From: Cyanobacteria bacterium RU_5_0
GTDB lineage: Bacteria > Cyanobacteriota > Cyanobacteriia > Elainellales > Elainellaceae
Assembly (NCBI GenBank): GCA_012033255.1
Contig: JAAUSF010000025.1
Span: forward strand, 1 to 52,354
Length of the DNA stretch: 52,354 nucleotides
Direction of reading: 5' to 3'
Positions 19,427 through 27,739 of the stretch are shown here, one piece after another. Both the position numbers and the translations under genes were made by a program. The notes under the pieces are model-generated. The model was given only the letters and a program-made list of their open reading frames with translations, was not told the origin of the DNA and ran no database searches. How positions within the stretch are numbered: the stretch's first letter is position 1; each line of letters starts with the position of its first letter.

Positions 19427-19840
19427 CTAAACCGCACTAAATCGGGGGTCGGACTTTAGCGTATTTGGCTCAAACTCTTGTGCCCATTGAATAAGGGATT
19501 CTGAGGTGGTTTCGTGGGTTTGGCAAACCAAAATAGCGGTGTAGCGAGATTTTTGTTTGACGACGATCGCCCGATACTGTCTTCCATGCACAATCACATG
19601 ACGAAATCCTTCCAATCGCAAAGAGGACATTAGCAACGATTGCAGTCCTAATGCTTGAAAAATCGTCTGCACCCAGCTAACATCACTGCTCTCGTTTGTT
19701 GTGAAATATTCTTTGGGCAGACCACTAAGGTCAAAAATGGCTGCGCCAATCACCGAGTCTGAGTGAGACACACTTAAAGTTCCTGCGGATAGAGGTGCGG
19801 ATAGCAGATGATCTAACCGAGAATTGATACTAGCAATCAT
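19427..19840 (-). CDS. Roadblock/LC7-like domain protein
   Basis: A 137-residue soluble protein. The pattern SVIGAAIFDLSGLPKEYF, then SLRLEGFRHVIVHGRQYRAIVVKQKSRYTAIL, matches the small alpha-beta Roadblock/LC7 fold, in which dimers serve as regulators of MglA-type or other small GTPases. The start at 19840 is chosen because the sequence before it (to 19915) is Lys/Asn-rich and unlike the family. Cyanobacteria carry several such proteins with unknown partners. No GTPase gene is adjacent here. Confidence 0.68.
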   Translation of the reverse strand: MIASINSRLDHLLSAPLSAGTLSVSHSDSVIGAAIFDLSGLPKEYFTTNESSDVSWVQTIFQALGLQSLLMSSLRLEGFRHVIVHGRQYRAIVVKQKSRYTAILVCQTHETTSESLIQWAQEFEPNTLKSDPRFSAV

Positions 19841-19915
19841 GAAGGATACCCGGTGTAGATTGATCAACAACTTAAACTTGGATTTCTGGTTAAAAATCTG
19901 CAAGCTTACACCCAA

Positions 19916-20273
19916 ATGAACAAATTGTTGGTTTGACGGTCAAAATTTCGGATGCAACTTCCAACTAAACTTAAGTCTAGAGACTGAGCAAGCCTCTAAG
20001 CGACCGTACAATTGCTCTCTACTAATAAAACTCTGGTGAAATTACGTGGCGGTTCTCAGTAAAACTTTGGAAATAGCAGGCGATTTTTGTGCTTAGTCGT
20101 TGATATCACCTCTAATTTTCCGTAAAGCCAGCAGCTTGCCTGTTTCAACCTGAGATCCTGTTTGAAAAGTGCTGAGGACTGGGGACTAAGGACTGGGAAA
20201 TAGCTTAAACTCAGTCCTCAACGCTCAATCCTCAACACTGTCTCAACCCTAATATTGGTTTTTAAACAGGTTC
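19916..20273. other. Intergenic region with heptad-like inverted repeat
   Basis: A 358-base gap between two minus-strand genes. It contains GTGCTGAGGACTGGGGACTA around 20169-20188 and CAGTCCTCAACGCTCAATCC around 20212-20231, which are partly complementary and built of seven-base units. No gene is seen. Confidence 0.5.
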
Positions 20274-20693
20274 CTAGGGTACGACTAAGACCGGACAGGG
20301 CGACAGATTGATTACGCGGTTTGTAACACTATCAGCAGCGCCTTCTTCAGTGAGTCCTAAGCCTCGACAACCCATGACGATCAGATTGGCTCCAATTTCG
20401 TCAGCGACATCACAGATCACGAAGGCGGGTTTGCCTTCTCGTTCAAGGACTTCTGCTTCGATTCCTTGATCCCGGAAGAGAGTCTTGGCGGTTTCCAGGA
20501 GGCGAGCGATCGCCTCCGGTGAAGCCATCTCTCGTTCGGCAACGGTGGTGGGTTCAGCCTCTTCAGACAGCGATTCAACAACCGACAGGATCACCAATCG
20601 GCTGCGGTAGGTTTGTACAACATTAACAACGGTATCTACTGCCTCACGGGCTTCACGGCTTTGATCGATCGGAAACAAAACGGTCTTAAACAT
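20274..20693 (-). CDS. Universal stress protein (UspA family)
   Basis: A 139-residue single-domain Usp: FKTVLFPIDQS at the N-terminus, VILSVVESLS, and the C-terminal nucleotide-loop segment IVMGCRGLGLTEE followed by CPVLVVP. The G-x2-G part of the ATP-binding loop is present but the rest (TEEGAADS) departs from the common GSxS form, so ATP binding is uncertain. The ATG at 20693 is preferred over 20705 because the family starts M(F)KTVLFP. It is divergent from pgk across a 224-bp gap. Confidence 0.9.
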   Translation of the reverse strand: MFKTVLFPIDQSREAREAVDTVVNVVQTYRSRLVILSVVESLSEEAEPTTVAEREMASPEAIARLLETAKTLFRDQGIEAEVLEREGKPAFVICDVADEIGANLIVMGCRGLGLTEEGAADSVTNRVINLSPCPVLVVP

Positions 20694-20917
20694 GGCACAC
20701 CTCAATGGAGTCAGGGCTGAGAGAGTGCTACGCTACAGAATTTTCTCGAAAATCTGGATCAAGAACGCTAATTCGCATCTCCATAATGATCCCTCTCACC
20801 GTACAATAGCCAATAGGTAAAAAGACTTACTCGGATTTTTAGGGAGCAATGCTCTGCCTAGATGTCCGAAATCATATAGTGCTAATTCGGTGTAGAGACT
20901 GATCCAGGGGGATTCCA

Positions 20918-22123
20918 GTGTCAAAGAAAAGCGTAGCAAGTTTGTCAGAAGTAGATTTGTCGGGCAAGCGGGTACTCGTCCGCGTGGACTTTAATGTACC
21001 CCTTGATGACCAAGGTAGCATCACAGACGATACGCGGATTCGGGCAGCTTTGCCAACGATTCAGTATCTCACTTCTAACGGTGCAAAAGTGATCTTAACT
21101 AGCCACTTTGGTCGTCCGAAGGGCAAGGTGGTTGAAAGTATGCGGTTGACTCCTATTGCCGAACGCTTGGCTGAGTTACTCGGACAAGACGTAATCAAGT
21201 GCAATGACTGCATCGGAGAGGAAGTAGCGAGTGCCGTGACCGGAATGCAAAATGGTCAAGTGGCACTGTTAGAAAATGTCCGCTTCTATGCTGAAGAAGA
21301 AGCAAACGATCCAGAATTCTCTGAGAAGCTGGCATCTGTGGCGGATCTCTACGTTAATGATGCATTTGGTACGGCGCACCGTGCCCATGCTTCTACCGAG
21401 GGTGTGACGCATTACCTGAAGCCATCTGTAGGGGGCTTCCTGATTGAGAAGGAATTGCAGTATCTTCAGGGGGCGATCGAATCTCCGCAGCGTCCTTTAG
21501 CGGCGATTATTGGGGGATCTAAAGTCTCCAGCAAAATCACTGTGATCGAAACCCTCCTGGAAAAGGTAGACAAGCTGTTGATTGGCGGCGGCATGATCTT
21601 CACTTTCTACAAAGCTCGTGGTCTGAGCGTCGGTAAATCTCTTGTGGAAGATAACTTCCTTGATTTGGCGAAAAAGCTAGAGGCGAAGGCGAAGGAAAAA
21701 GGCGTTGCCCTGCTGCTGCCAACGGATGTGGTAGTGGCGGATAAGTTCGATAAAGATGCGAACACTCAAACCGTTAGCGTCGAGAACATTCCTGATGGCT
21801 GGATGGGGCTAGATATCGGTCCCGATTCTGTCAAGCTGTTCCAGGATGCCTTAGCTGATTGTAAAAGTGTGATTTGGAACGGTCCAATGGGCGTGTTTGA
21901 GTTTGACAAATTTGCGGCAGGAACTGAGGCGATCGCTCACACCCTCGCTGACCTGACGAAAACAGGGACTATAACGATTATCGGTGGTGGCGACTCTGTT
22001 GCTGCTGTTGAGAAAGTTGGCGTTGCGGATCAAATGAGTCACATTTCTACAGGGGGCGGTGCTAGTCTAGAACTCCTAGAAGGCAAAGTTCTCCCTGGGA
22101 TTGCCGCACTCGATGATGCTTAG
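20918..22123 (+). CDS. pgk: Phosphoglycerate kinase
   Basis: A 401-residue glycolysis and Calvin-cycle enzyme that interconverts 3-phosphoglycerate and 1,3-bisphosphoglycerate with ATP/ADP. Signatures are [83 protein letters not shown] and [12 protein letters not shown]. Length is standard. It starts with GTG, with AGGGGGA (20906-20912) five bases upstream as a strong ribosome binding site. A stem-loop with a T run lies 38 bp after the stop. Confidence 0.98.
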   Translation: MSKKSVASLSEVDLSGKRVLVRVDFNVPLDDQGSITDDTRIRAALPTIQYLTSNGAKVILTSHFGRPKGKVVESMRLTPIAERLAELLGQDVIKCNDCIGEEVASAVTGMQNGQVALLENVRFYAEEEANDPEFSEKLASVADLYVNDAFGTAHRAHASTEGVTHYLKPSVGGFLIEKELQYLQGAIESPQRPLAAIIGGSKVSSKITVIETLLEKVDKLLIGGGMIFTFYKARGLSVGKSLVEDNFLDLAKKLEAKAKEKGVALLLPTDVVVADKFDKDANTQTVSVENIPDGWMGLDIGPDSVKLFQDALADCKSVIWNGPMGVFEFDKFAAGTEAIAHTLADLTKTGTITIIGGGDSVAAVEKVGVADQMSHISTGGGASLELLEGKVLPGIAALDDA

Positions 22124-22161
22124 GAATGGAGATTAAATAAAGATCTAATGCACCACTAAGG

Positions 22162-22211
22162 CGCAAAGGCACGAAGAGAGGTTGATTACTGCTTTGTGTC
22201 TTTGTGTTTTT
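22162..22211 (+). terminator. Stem-loop terminator after pgk
   Basis: CGCAAAGGCACGAAG (22162-22176) pairs with CTTTGTGTCTTTGTG (22192-22206) over 15 positions with three G-T pairs, followed by TTTTT. The sequence also resembles a common interspersed CACAAAGACACAAAG repeat, so it may be a repeat that serves as a terminator. Confidence 0.65.
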
Positions 22212-22335
22212 GCAGGTTATAACTGTGCTGTTTGTAGCGAATTGCTAAGATGAGTTGTCGGATTGAGTTAATTCTTGTCACTCTCATAAGAGCCATAACT
22301 GGCACAAATAATGTTCTACATTTCAAATTGAGACT

Positions 22336-22650
22336 ATGAGTTTGACTGTGATCAAGTTCTCTTCAGAAGATTGTGGCTTGTGTCACAAAATGTCATTTTA
22401 TGACCAGAAAGTGGCTGATGAGTTGGGGCTAGCATTCGTTGATGTGAAGATGCAGGATACAGCGACTTATCGTAAATATCGGCAGATCCTGCTGACTCAA
22501 TATCCTGACAAAGCGGAAATGGGTTGGCCCACTTACATCATCTGCGAATCGCCAGAAGGGGAGTTCAAGATTTTGGGTGAAGTCAAAGGAGCGCATCCGA
22601 AAGGCGAATTTCGGACGAAACTGCAAGAGGTCGTGGCGCAGATGAATTAG
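22336..22650 (+). CDS. Thioredoxin-like protein
   Basis: A 104-residue thioredoxin-fold protein. The redox motif is CGLC in FSSEDCGLCHKM at about residues 13-16, with the cis-proline segment GWPTYII near residue 64. This is not the CGPC of classical thioredoxins, and the strand after the motif has the DVKMQD pattern of the YbbN/TlpA-like small proteins of cyanobacteria. It is cytoplasmic, with no signal peptide. Target is unknown; pgk precedes it but a terminator separates them. Confidence 0.8.
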   Translation: MSLTVIKFSSEDCGLCHKMSFYDQKVADELGLAFVDVKMQDTATYRKYRQILLTQYPDKAEMGWPTYIICESPEGEFKILGEVKGAHPKGEFRTKLQEVVAQMN

Positions 22651-22930
22651 GGATTCAGGGGATAGGGATGAGAGGAGGTTCTAATTTTTTCCACTTAGGT
22701 TAGATGTACCAGTCGTAGGGGCGAACAGCGGTCACTGGCATTCGCTTAAGGCAGGGAAGTCCCAAATCTCCTGGAACTGAGCATCTCGCTGGCGTTATCA
22801 CTTGCGGACAAATTTGGCGATCGCTAATAGGCGATAATGCTTGATCCAAAAATTGCACAATTGGGGTTTAGATTCCCTTCAAGCTGAACCCTATGCAATC
22901 TGCAATCACAAATTTCCAGAATTCTTGCGG

Positions 22931-22949
22931 GACGGGCAAGATGCCCGTC
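22931..22949. repeat. Short palindrome GACGGGCA-AGA-TGCCCGTC
   Basis: A perfect 8-bp inverted repeat with a three-base loop. Similar GGGCAAGATGCCC cores appear at 7630-7650 and inside the family-3 repeats (5301-5405 and 52064-52160), so this is a dispersed palindrome family. Confidence 0.7.
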
Positions 22950-23014
22950 CACTTGTGCAAAATAATGTGGAACAGCGTAAGTTAGGTCTACCTCTCAGGA
23001 CTGAGTTTATATTT

Positions 23015-23079
23015 ATTTTCATAATCCTTTCACTTTTCGCGCTACGCTAGGCTTATAGATTTTCATAATCCTTTCATTT
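23015..23079 (+). promoter_or_regulatory. Direct repeat upstream of the metal transporter, possible operator
   Basis: ATTTTCATAATCCTTTCA occurs ending at about 23032 and again at 23059-23076, with centres 44 bp apart. Both lie within 80 bp of the ATPase gene start. Each copy read on the other strand gives TGAAAGGATTATGA, a 14-mer with partial dyad symmetry like metal-repressor boxes. It could be bound by Zur (gene at 7.7 kb) or a manganese regulator. Confidence 0.5.
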
Positions 23080-23093
23080 TTATAAGCAAAGCG

Positions 23094-23882
23094 ATGAAGG
23101 CGATGACTTCTCGATCGGCGACCGAGGCAAATCAACCAATGGGTAGCGTTCAAACGATCGCCGTCCATCACCTCAGTGTCAATTATCGTTCTGTTCAAGC
23201 ACTCCGAAACATTAGTTTTACGGTATCATCGGGGCAACTAATCGGCATTTTTGGTCCCAACGGTGCTGGAAAAAGTACGTTGATCAAAGCCATGTTGGGT
23301 CTGATTCCTAGCGTCACAGGTTCCGTTATGTTTGACGATCGCCCCCTCACACAGCAGTTAGAGCGGACTGCCTATGTGCCTCAACGATCACAAATCGACT
23401 GGACATTTCCTGCCACGGTTTGGGATGTTGTATTGATGGGTAGAGTCCGTAAATCTGGCTATTTTCAGCGATTTTCAGTGACCAGTCGGCGGATGGCGAT
23501 CGAAGCTCTAGAACGAGTGGGAATGGCAGCCTATCGCGATCGGCGCATCGGTCAACTGTCAGGTGGACAACAGCAGCGAGTTTTTCTGGCGCGATCGTTA
23601 GCTCAAGAAGCCGATCTCTTCTGCTTCGATGAGCCATTTGTCGGCATCGATCAGAAAACTGAAGACGTGCTGTTTAGCATTTTCCGCGAACTCGTCAGCA
23701 CTGGAAAAACGGTTATGGTAGTTAATCATGATTTGGGTGAATCGATCACGCAATTCGATCATTTGATTTTGCTGAATCGTGACCTGATTGCCGTAGGCGA
23801 TCGAGCTACCGTCCTCACTCTAGAAAACATGACCCGCGCCTATGGTGGCTATGTGAGTTTCTTTTCGGAGAATGCTGCATAA
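23094..23882 (+). CDS. Zinc/manganese-type ABC transporter, ATP-binding subunit
   Basis: A 262-residue ATPase of the metal ABC family (ZnuC/MntA-like). It has Walker A GPNGAGKST, Q-loop PQRSQIDW, the signature LSGGQQQR, Walker B LFCFDEPFVGID and the switch His in VVNHDLG. The GID-Q-KTED segment after Walker B is typical of metal-type members. It powers import through the downstream permease. The N-terminal 20 residues are variable, so the start could also be 23103 or 23139. No metal-binding lipoprotein gene is next to it. Zinc versus manganese cannot be told from this sequence. Confidence 0.9.
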   Translation: MKAMTSRSATEANQPMGSVQTIAVHHLSVNYRSVQALRNISFTVSSGQLIGIFGPNGAGKSTLIKAMLGLIPSVTGSVMFDDRPLTQQLERTAYVPQRSQIDWTFPATVWDVVLMGRVRKSGYFQRFSVTSRRMAIEALERVGMAAYRDRRIGQLSGGQQQRVFLARSLAQEADLFCFDEPFVGIDQKTEDVLFSIFRELVSTGKTVMVVNHDLGESITQFDHLILLNRDLIAVGDRATVLTLENMTRAYGGYVSFFSENAA

Positions 23883-23892
23883 CGTTTCAACC

Positions 23893-24747
23893 ATGCTAGA
23901 CCTCTTGATCGAACCGCTTCAGTATGGCTTCATGCAACGATCGCTTCTCGTTGCGATCATCGTTGGCATCATTTGTTCGGTGGTGGGCAGTTATTTAATG
24001 GTACGACGGTTGGCATTATTGGGCGATGCGATTAGTCATTCGTTGTTGCCAGGGTTGGCGATCGCGTTTGTATTGGGGATGAATATTTATTTGGGTGCAT
24101 TCATTGCCGGAGTCATCAGTGCAGTGATAATTGGATGGATTCATACCCGATCGCCGATTAAAGAAGATGCGGCAATGGGAATTGTGTTTTCGGCGTTTTT
24201 TGCCTTGGGGATTACGTTAATCACCACGATCCAGAAGAGTAACAAAATTGATCTCAATCATTTCTTGTTTGGCAATATCTTGGGTGTAACTGGAGCAGAA
24301 GTCCGGGATACAGCGATTATTGCGGTTCTCGTGTTGCTAACCGTTATTTTACTATACAAAGAGTTGTTGTTTTATAGTTTCGATCCGTTAGGCGCTCAGG
24401 CAACCGGATTACCTGTTCAGGTGTTCAACTCTGGATTGATGATTTTGGTGGCATTGACGGTGGTTGCCAGTATGAAGGCGGTCGGTGTGATTTTGGTACT
24501 TTCACTGTTGATTACGCCAGCAGCAACGGCGTATTTACTAGTACCGCGATTGCATCAGGTGATGCTCGTGGGTGCGGGAATGGGTGTGTTTTCCAGTATT
24601 AGCGGTATGTATCTCAGCTACTACTACAATTTGCCATCTGGCCCAGCGATCGTCCTTGTGGTTTCGATTCTCTTTTTTTTGGCACTGCTGTTTAGCCCAA
24701 GCTATGGAATTCTCACCCACTCCAAGGCGATCGTTGAAGATAAATAA
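23893..24747 (+). CDS. Zinc/manganese-type ABC transporter, permease subunit
   Basis: A 284-residue permease with about eight hydrophobic helices and the family segments VGSYLMVRRLALLGDAISHSLLPG (split here: VGSYLMVRRLALL then GDAISHSLLPG), MGIVFSAFFALGI, and LVVALSLLITPAATA-like LSLLITPAATAYLL. This fits ZnuB/MntB. The ATG at 23893 is chosen; an in-frame ATG at 23872 would overlap the ATPase stop by 11 bases, so translation coupling is possible either way. No solute-binding protein is present in the cluster, so it must be supplied from elsewhere. Confidence 0.9.
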   Translation: MLDLLIEPLQYGFMQRSLLVAIIVGIICSVVGSYLMVRRLALLGDAISHSLLPGLAIAFVLGMNIYLGAFIAGVISAVIIGWIHTRSPIKEDAAMGIVFSAFFALGITLITTIQKSNKIDLNHFLFGNILGVTGAEVRDTAIIAVLVLLTVILLYKELLFYSFDPLGAQATGLPVQVFNSGLMILVALTVVASMKAVGVILVLSLLITPAATAYLLVPRLHQVMLVGAGMGVFSSISGMYLSYYYNLPSGPAIVLVVSILFFLALLFSPSYGILTHSKAIVEDK

Positions 24748-24829
24748 AATCTGAGATTTTTTCTAAAACTGTCCTGATGTTTTGTGGAAAGGCGTGAACT
24801 AGTGAAGTGGTAGATGCACCCTGATTCGC

Positions 24830-24860
24830 GCCCTCTGGCTTCATGCTAGGGGGCTTTTGT
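24830..24860 (+). terminator. Stem-loop terminator after the metal transporter
   Basis: GCCCTCT (24830-24836) pairs with AGGGGGC (24848-24854) over 7 bp with one G-T pair, followed by TTTTGTTG. It lies 83 bp after the permease stop. Confidence 0.65.
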
Positions 24861-25033
24861 TGTAAAGAGATAACTGAGCGATCGCCCTCCTCGCAGAAAA
24901 TCGCACCATTTCTGATAGGATGGCTGATCGGGTTTTCAGTAAGACTCAGGGAACACAAAGCAACTTTGATATTTCTATATCTCATGACGCCTTCAATCAT
25001 GTCTCTACAAGCCCCTTAGGAGCAATCGCAACT

Positions 25034-26569
25034 GTGAGAATTCACTGGCTACTCCCAAGCTTTCTGGGTGCGATCGGTATTCTGCTGTTCTCGTCTGCCG
25101 CAGAAGCCGCCAGATTACAATCCTGGCAGTTTGATGAGGATGACTATCGCCTCACGTTCACGACGGATGAAGGGGTGCAACCCAGAGTACAACTGATTCA
25201 AAATCCAACTCGATTGGTGATTGATTTGCCAAATACCACATTGGGTCGTCCGAGGGTGGAAGAAGCCGTGGGTGAAGCGATTCAAGCCGTGCGAGTTGCC
25301 CAATTTGATGAGCAAACGACCCGAATCGTAATTGAGCTAAATCCGGGATACACGATCGATCCCCAAGAAGTACGAGTTCGCGGACTTTCTCCTACGCAAT
25401 GGGTGGTCGAATTGCCCGATCCAGAACGAATTGAAATCGAATCTCCGCCAGCCGAAAGCGACTCAGATGAAATATCTCAATCAGATCAATCAGAATCTAT
25501 TCCACTAGAAGCGATCGAGGCAGAGACTCAAATTCAAGAACTGCGTTTGACACCCGATGGGCTTTTCATTCGCTTCACCGGAGAAACGCCGGAATTGGAT
25601 GAAGACAATCGAGAACCCCGACGGCGGCGACCTCGCCAATACATGCTGGAACTGGAGAATGCGGCTCTTTCCCTGGAAGTTGTACGGCGCGATATCCCAT
25701 TCGATCGCTACGGCATCACCCGGATTCAGTTAGTCCAGGAAGAGATAGACGACGAAGATGATCCGCCTGTCGTGACAATTATGCTGGAGTTGATAGAAGA
25801 TAGCCCAGAGTGGAGAGCCATCCCTAGCGGCGATCGGGGCATCGTTCTTGTTCCGGCTGGCGGCTCTGGAATCCTTACCGGGGTGAGTGATTCTGTTTCT
25901 CTTACGGCTGATCCGTCCCGGCAACCGCCCATCGCTTTACCGGTTCCGGATCAACCGATTCCCATCCCAACGCCCCCCCCACCCGCCGCCACGACACCGC
26001 CGCCCTTACCCGATGTTTCTGAGAGTCGAGTGGTGGTGGCGATCGATCCGGGGCATGGAGGACGCGATCCGGGAGCCGTTGGCATCAATGGTTTGCAGGA
26101 AACCGACATCGTGCTTGATATTGGGGTGCAAGTGGCTTCGCTGTTAGAAGAACAAGGTGTCACCGTCGTCTTGACTCGTCAAGACGATCGCGAAATCGAC
26201 CTTGAACCGCGTGTTCAAGCTGCCAATCAAGCTGGAGCCGATTTATTTATCAGCATCCATGCCAACGCTATCAGCCTCAGCCGTCCCGATGTGAATGGGG
26301 TTGAAACTTATTACTACTCTGATTCCGGTTTAGGATTGGCACAAGTAATTCACGAAATTATTGTCGATCGCACAGATTCCCGCGATCGGGGTATCCGATT
26401 TGCTCGCTTCTACGTCCTCCGCAACACCTCAATGCCTGCTGTCCTTCTAGAAGTTGGGTTCGTTACAGGTGAAATCGACGCGCCTCGCCTTGCCGATCCA
26501 GAATTCCGCCAACAGATGGCAGAAGCGATCGTGGCTGGTATCTTGCAATATATACAACAAAACTTCTAG
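25034..26569 (+). CDS. amiC: N-acetylmuramoyl-L-alanine amidase (AmiC-type)
   Basis: A 511-residue exported amidase that cuts the bond between peptidoglycan glycan and stem peptide during cell separation. After the signal peptide (IHWLLPSFLGAIGILLF, then SSAAEA) comes an AMIN domain (about 25-125) and a second AMIN-like stretch, a Pro-rich linker, then the amidase_3 domain. It has VVAIDPGHGGRDPGAVG with the zinc-binding His, SIHANA and LLEVGFVTG. The start used is GTG 25034, because it puts the signal peptide at the N-terminus and has AGGAG 12 bases upstream; an ATG at 24920 adds 38 polar residues and would need a buried signal. In filamentous cyanobacteria this type also perforates septa. 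Confidence 0.92.
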   Translation: MRIHWLLPSFLGAIGILLFSSAAEAARLQSWQFDEDDYRLTFTTDEGVQPRVQLIQNPTRLVIDLPNTTLGRPRVEEAVGEAIQAVRVAQFDEQTTRIVIELNPGYTIDPQEVRVRGLSPTQWVVELPDPERIEIESPPAESDSDEISQSDQSESIPLEAIEAETQIQELRLTPDGLFIRFTGETPELDEDNREPRRRRPRQYMLELENAALSLEVVRRDIPFDRYGITRIQLVQEEIDDEDDPPVVTIMLELIEDSPEWRAIPSGDRGIVLVPAGGSGILTGVSDSVSLTADPSRQPPIALPVPDQPIPIPTPPPPAATTPPPLPDVSESRVVVAIDPGHGGRDPGAVGINGLQETDIVLDIGVQVASLLEEQGVTVVLTRQDDREIDLEPRVQAANQAGADLFISIHANAISLSRPDVNGVETYYYSDSGLGLAQVIHEIIVDRTDSRDRGIRFARFYVLRNTSMPAVLLEVGFVTGEIDAPRLADPEFRQQMAEAIVAGILQYIQQNF

Positions 26570-26589
26570 AGTTTTGAGTTTTAAGTTTT

Positions 26590-26640
26590 AAGTGGAATGC
26601 TGACACATCAACTCCTGTCAACGATGCCCACCCTACAATT
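26590..26640. repeat. Direct repeat, copy 1, flanking a MITE-like element
   Basis: AAGTGGAATGCTGACACATC and the sequence after it match 26754-26804 at roughly three positions in four, with ATGCTGACACATCAACTCC identical. The two copies bracket the family-2 element. Confidence 0.75.
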
Positions 26641-26659
26641 AGTTTTGAGATTTAAGTGC

Positions 26660-26753
26660 TAAGAGCCTATCCGAAAACCCATTTTGTAGAGTGGGCGTTG
26701 CCCACCTTACCTGCGATACATCAAATGCGATCGAGGTTTTCGGATAGGCTCTA
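26660..26753. mobile_element. MITE-like repeat, family 2, copy 2
   Basis: A 94-bp element with ends GAGCCTATCCGAAAACC and GGTTTTCGGATAGGCTC, a perfect 17-bp inverted repeat. It closely matches 18849-18944. Interior: GTAGAGTGGGCGTTGCCCAC, a palindromic core. It has no coding sequence. Confidence 0.85.
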
Positions 26754-26804
26754 AGTGAAATGCTGACACATCAACTCCTTGTGAGCGATGATCACTCTAC
26801 AATT
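26754..26804. repeat. Direct repeat, copy 2, flanking a MITE-like element
   Basis: This is the second copy of the unit at 26590-26640, sharing ATGCTGACACATCAACTCC and an ending CTACAATT. It lies directly before the heptamer array. Confidence 0.75.
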
Positions 26805-26810
26805 TGGGGT

Positions 26811-26884
26811 CTTCAAACTCCAAACTTCAAACTTCAAACTTCAAACTCCAAACTTCAAACTCCAAACTTCAAACTCCAAACTCC
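26811..26884. repeat. Heptanucleotide tandem repeat (CAAACTT/CAAACTC)
   Basis: About ten tandem copies of CTTCAAA or CTCCAAA run up to the ATG of the phosphatase gene. They read in frame as repeated KLQTSNF, so an upstream ATG at 26804 is an artefact of the repeat. Cyanobacterial STRR heptamers are known for this. Confidence 0.9.
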
Positions 26885-27739
26885 ATGACCTTCTCCCCCG
26901 CTCAGCTGCAAAAAATTCAAGACCTCATCCGCCACTGTGGTCAACAGGCAGAACGCATGGCATCCGATGAGTTTCAGGTTTTTGAGAAAGGCAAAAATGA
27001 TTTTGTCACCAGTGTCGATCGCGCCCTCGATCAACAGCTAACCGCCGGATTTTCTAGCCTATTCCCCTCGGATGGCGTGATCACAGAAGAAAATGCTCAA
27101 TCGTGGCAAGCCTTTGGAGAAGAATACGATCGCCTCTGGCTGATTGACCCGCTTGATGGAACCAACGATTTTATTCATCGTAAACCCCATTATTCTGTAA
27201 TGGTAGGGTTACTCACTGCCTATGAGCCGATTGCGGGTTGGGTCTATGCACCTGCTTTTGACCAGCTCTATTTCGGTGGCTCCGATCTGGGATTATTTCA
27301 ATCGATCGCCAATGCCACACCCGTTCCGCTCACGGCTGCTCCACCAGCGCCTCCCTCCGAAACCTTCTGCCCAATGATAATTAGCTATAAAGATCGAAAA
27401 CGATTTGGAGAAGCAATTTCCCAACTCATTCCAGAAGCACAGTTTGATTGCATTGGCAGTTTTGGCTTGAAGGTGATGCGCGTGATCCGAGGTCAAGCCG
27501 GACTTTATGTTTACCTCAATCGTCGAGTGAAACTGTGGGATACCACGGGACCGGTCGCCCTCGCTAAAGCCGCCGGACTCATCTGCTGTGATCTCAACGG
27601 CGACCCTTTGAAATTCACGCCAGATGCCGTTGACACTACTACGCTTGCCCATCAACAGCCAATCGTGATTGGCTGGGCAGAATATGTTGAAGCGTTGCGA
27701 TCGCGCCTTCAAGAGGCGGTTGCCATTACGCCACACTAG
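26885..27739 (+). CDS. Inositol monophosphatase-fold phosphatase, CysQ/PAP-phosphatase-like
   Basis: A 284-residue member of the lithium-sensitive, Mg-dependent phosphatase superfamily. It has the metal-binding motifs ITEEN and LWLIDPLDGTNDFIHR (the D-P-x-D-G-T core), and the later metal Asp in KLWDTTGPVALAKAAG. The family includes 3'(2'),5'-bisphosphate nucleotidase CysQ, which removes PAP in sulfate assimilation, and inositol phosphatases. The start at 26885 begins right after the heptamer array. The 3' end overlaps the convergent SDR gene by 14 bp. The substrate cannot be decided by eye; CysQ-like is favoured. Confidence 0.88.
   Translation: MTFSPAQLQKIQDLIRHCGQQAERMASDEFQVFEKGKNDFVTSVDRALDQQLTAGFSSLFPSDGVITEENAQSWQAFGEEYDRLWLIDPLDGTNDFIHRKPHYSVMVGLLTAYEPIAGWVYAPAFDQLYFGGSDLGLFQSIANATPVPLTAAPPAPPSETFCPMIISYKDRKRFGEAISQLIPEAQFDCIGSFGLKVMRVIRGQAGLYVYLNRRVKLWDTTGPVALAKAAGLICCDLNGDPLKFTPDAVDTTTLAHQQPIVIGWAEYVEALRSRLQEAVAITPH

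Larger units (their letters stand above)
22651..23093. other. Upstream region of the metal ABC transporter
   Basis: This is 443 bases. It holds a palindrome (22931-22949) and a direct repeat close to the transporter start (23015-23079). A reading frame of about 70 codons at 22841-23050 crosses the palindrome and does not resemble a protein. Confidence 0.55.
26570..26884. other. Repeat-rich intergenic region
   Basis: This 315-base gap is almost entirely repeats: a direct duplication of about 50 bp (26590-26640 and 26754-26804), a family-2 inverted-repeat element between the copies, and a heptamer tandem array (26811-26884) running into the next gene's start. Confidence 0.7.

Noticed and set aside
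22841..23050. 69-codon frame before the metal transporter
   Set aside because: It crosses a palindrome and one of the direct repeats, and its product does not look like a folded protein.
26811..26884. Possible CRISPR-like array
   Set aside because: The unit is only seven bases with no unique spacers; it is a heptanucleotide tandem repeat.
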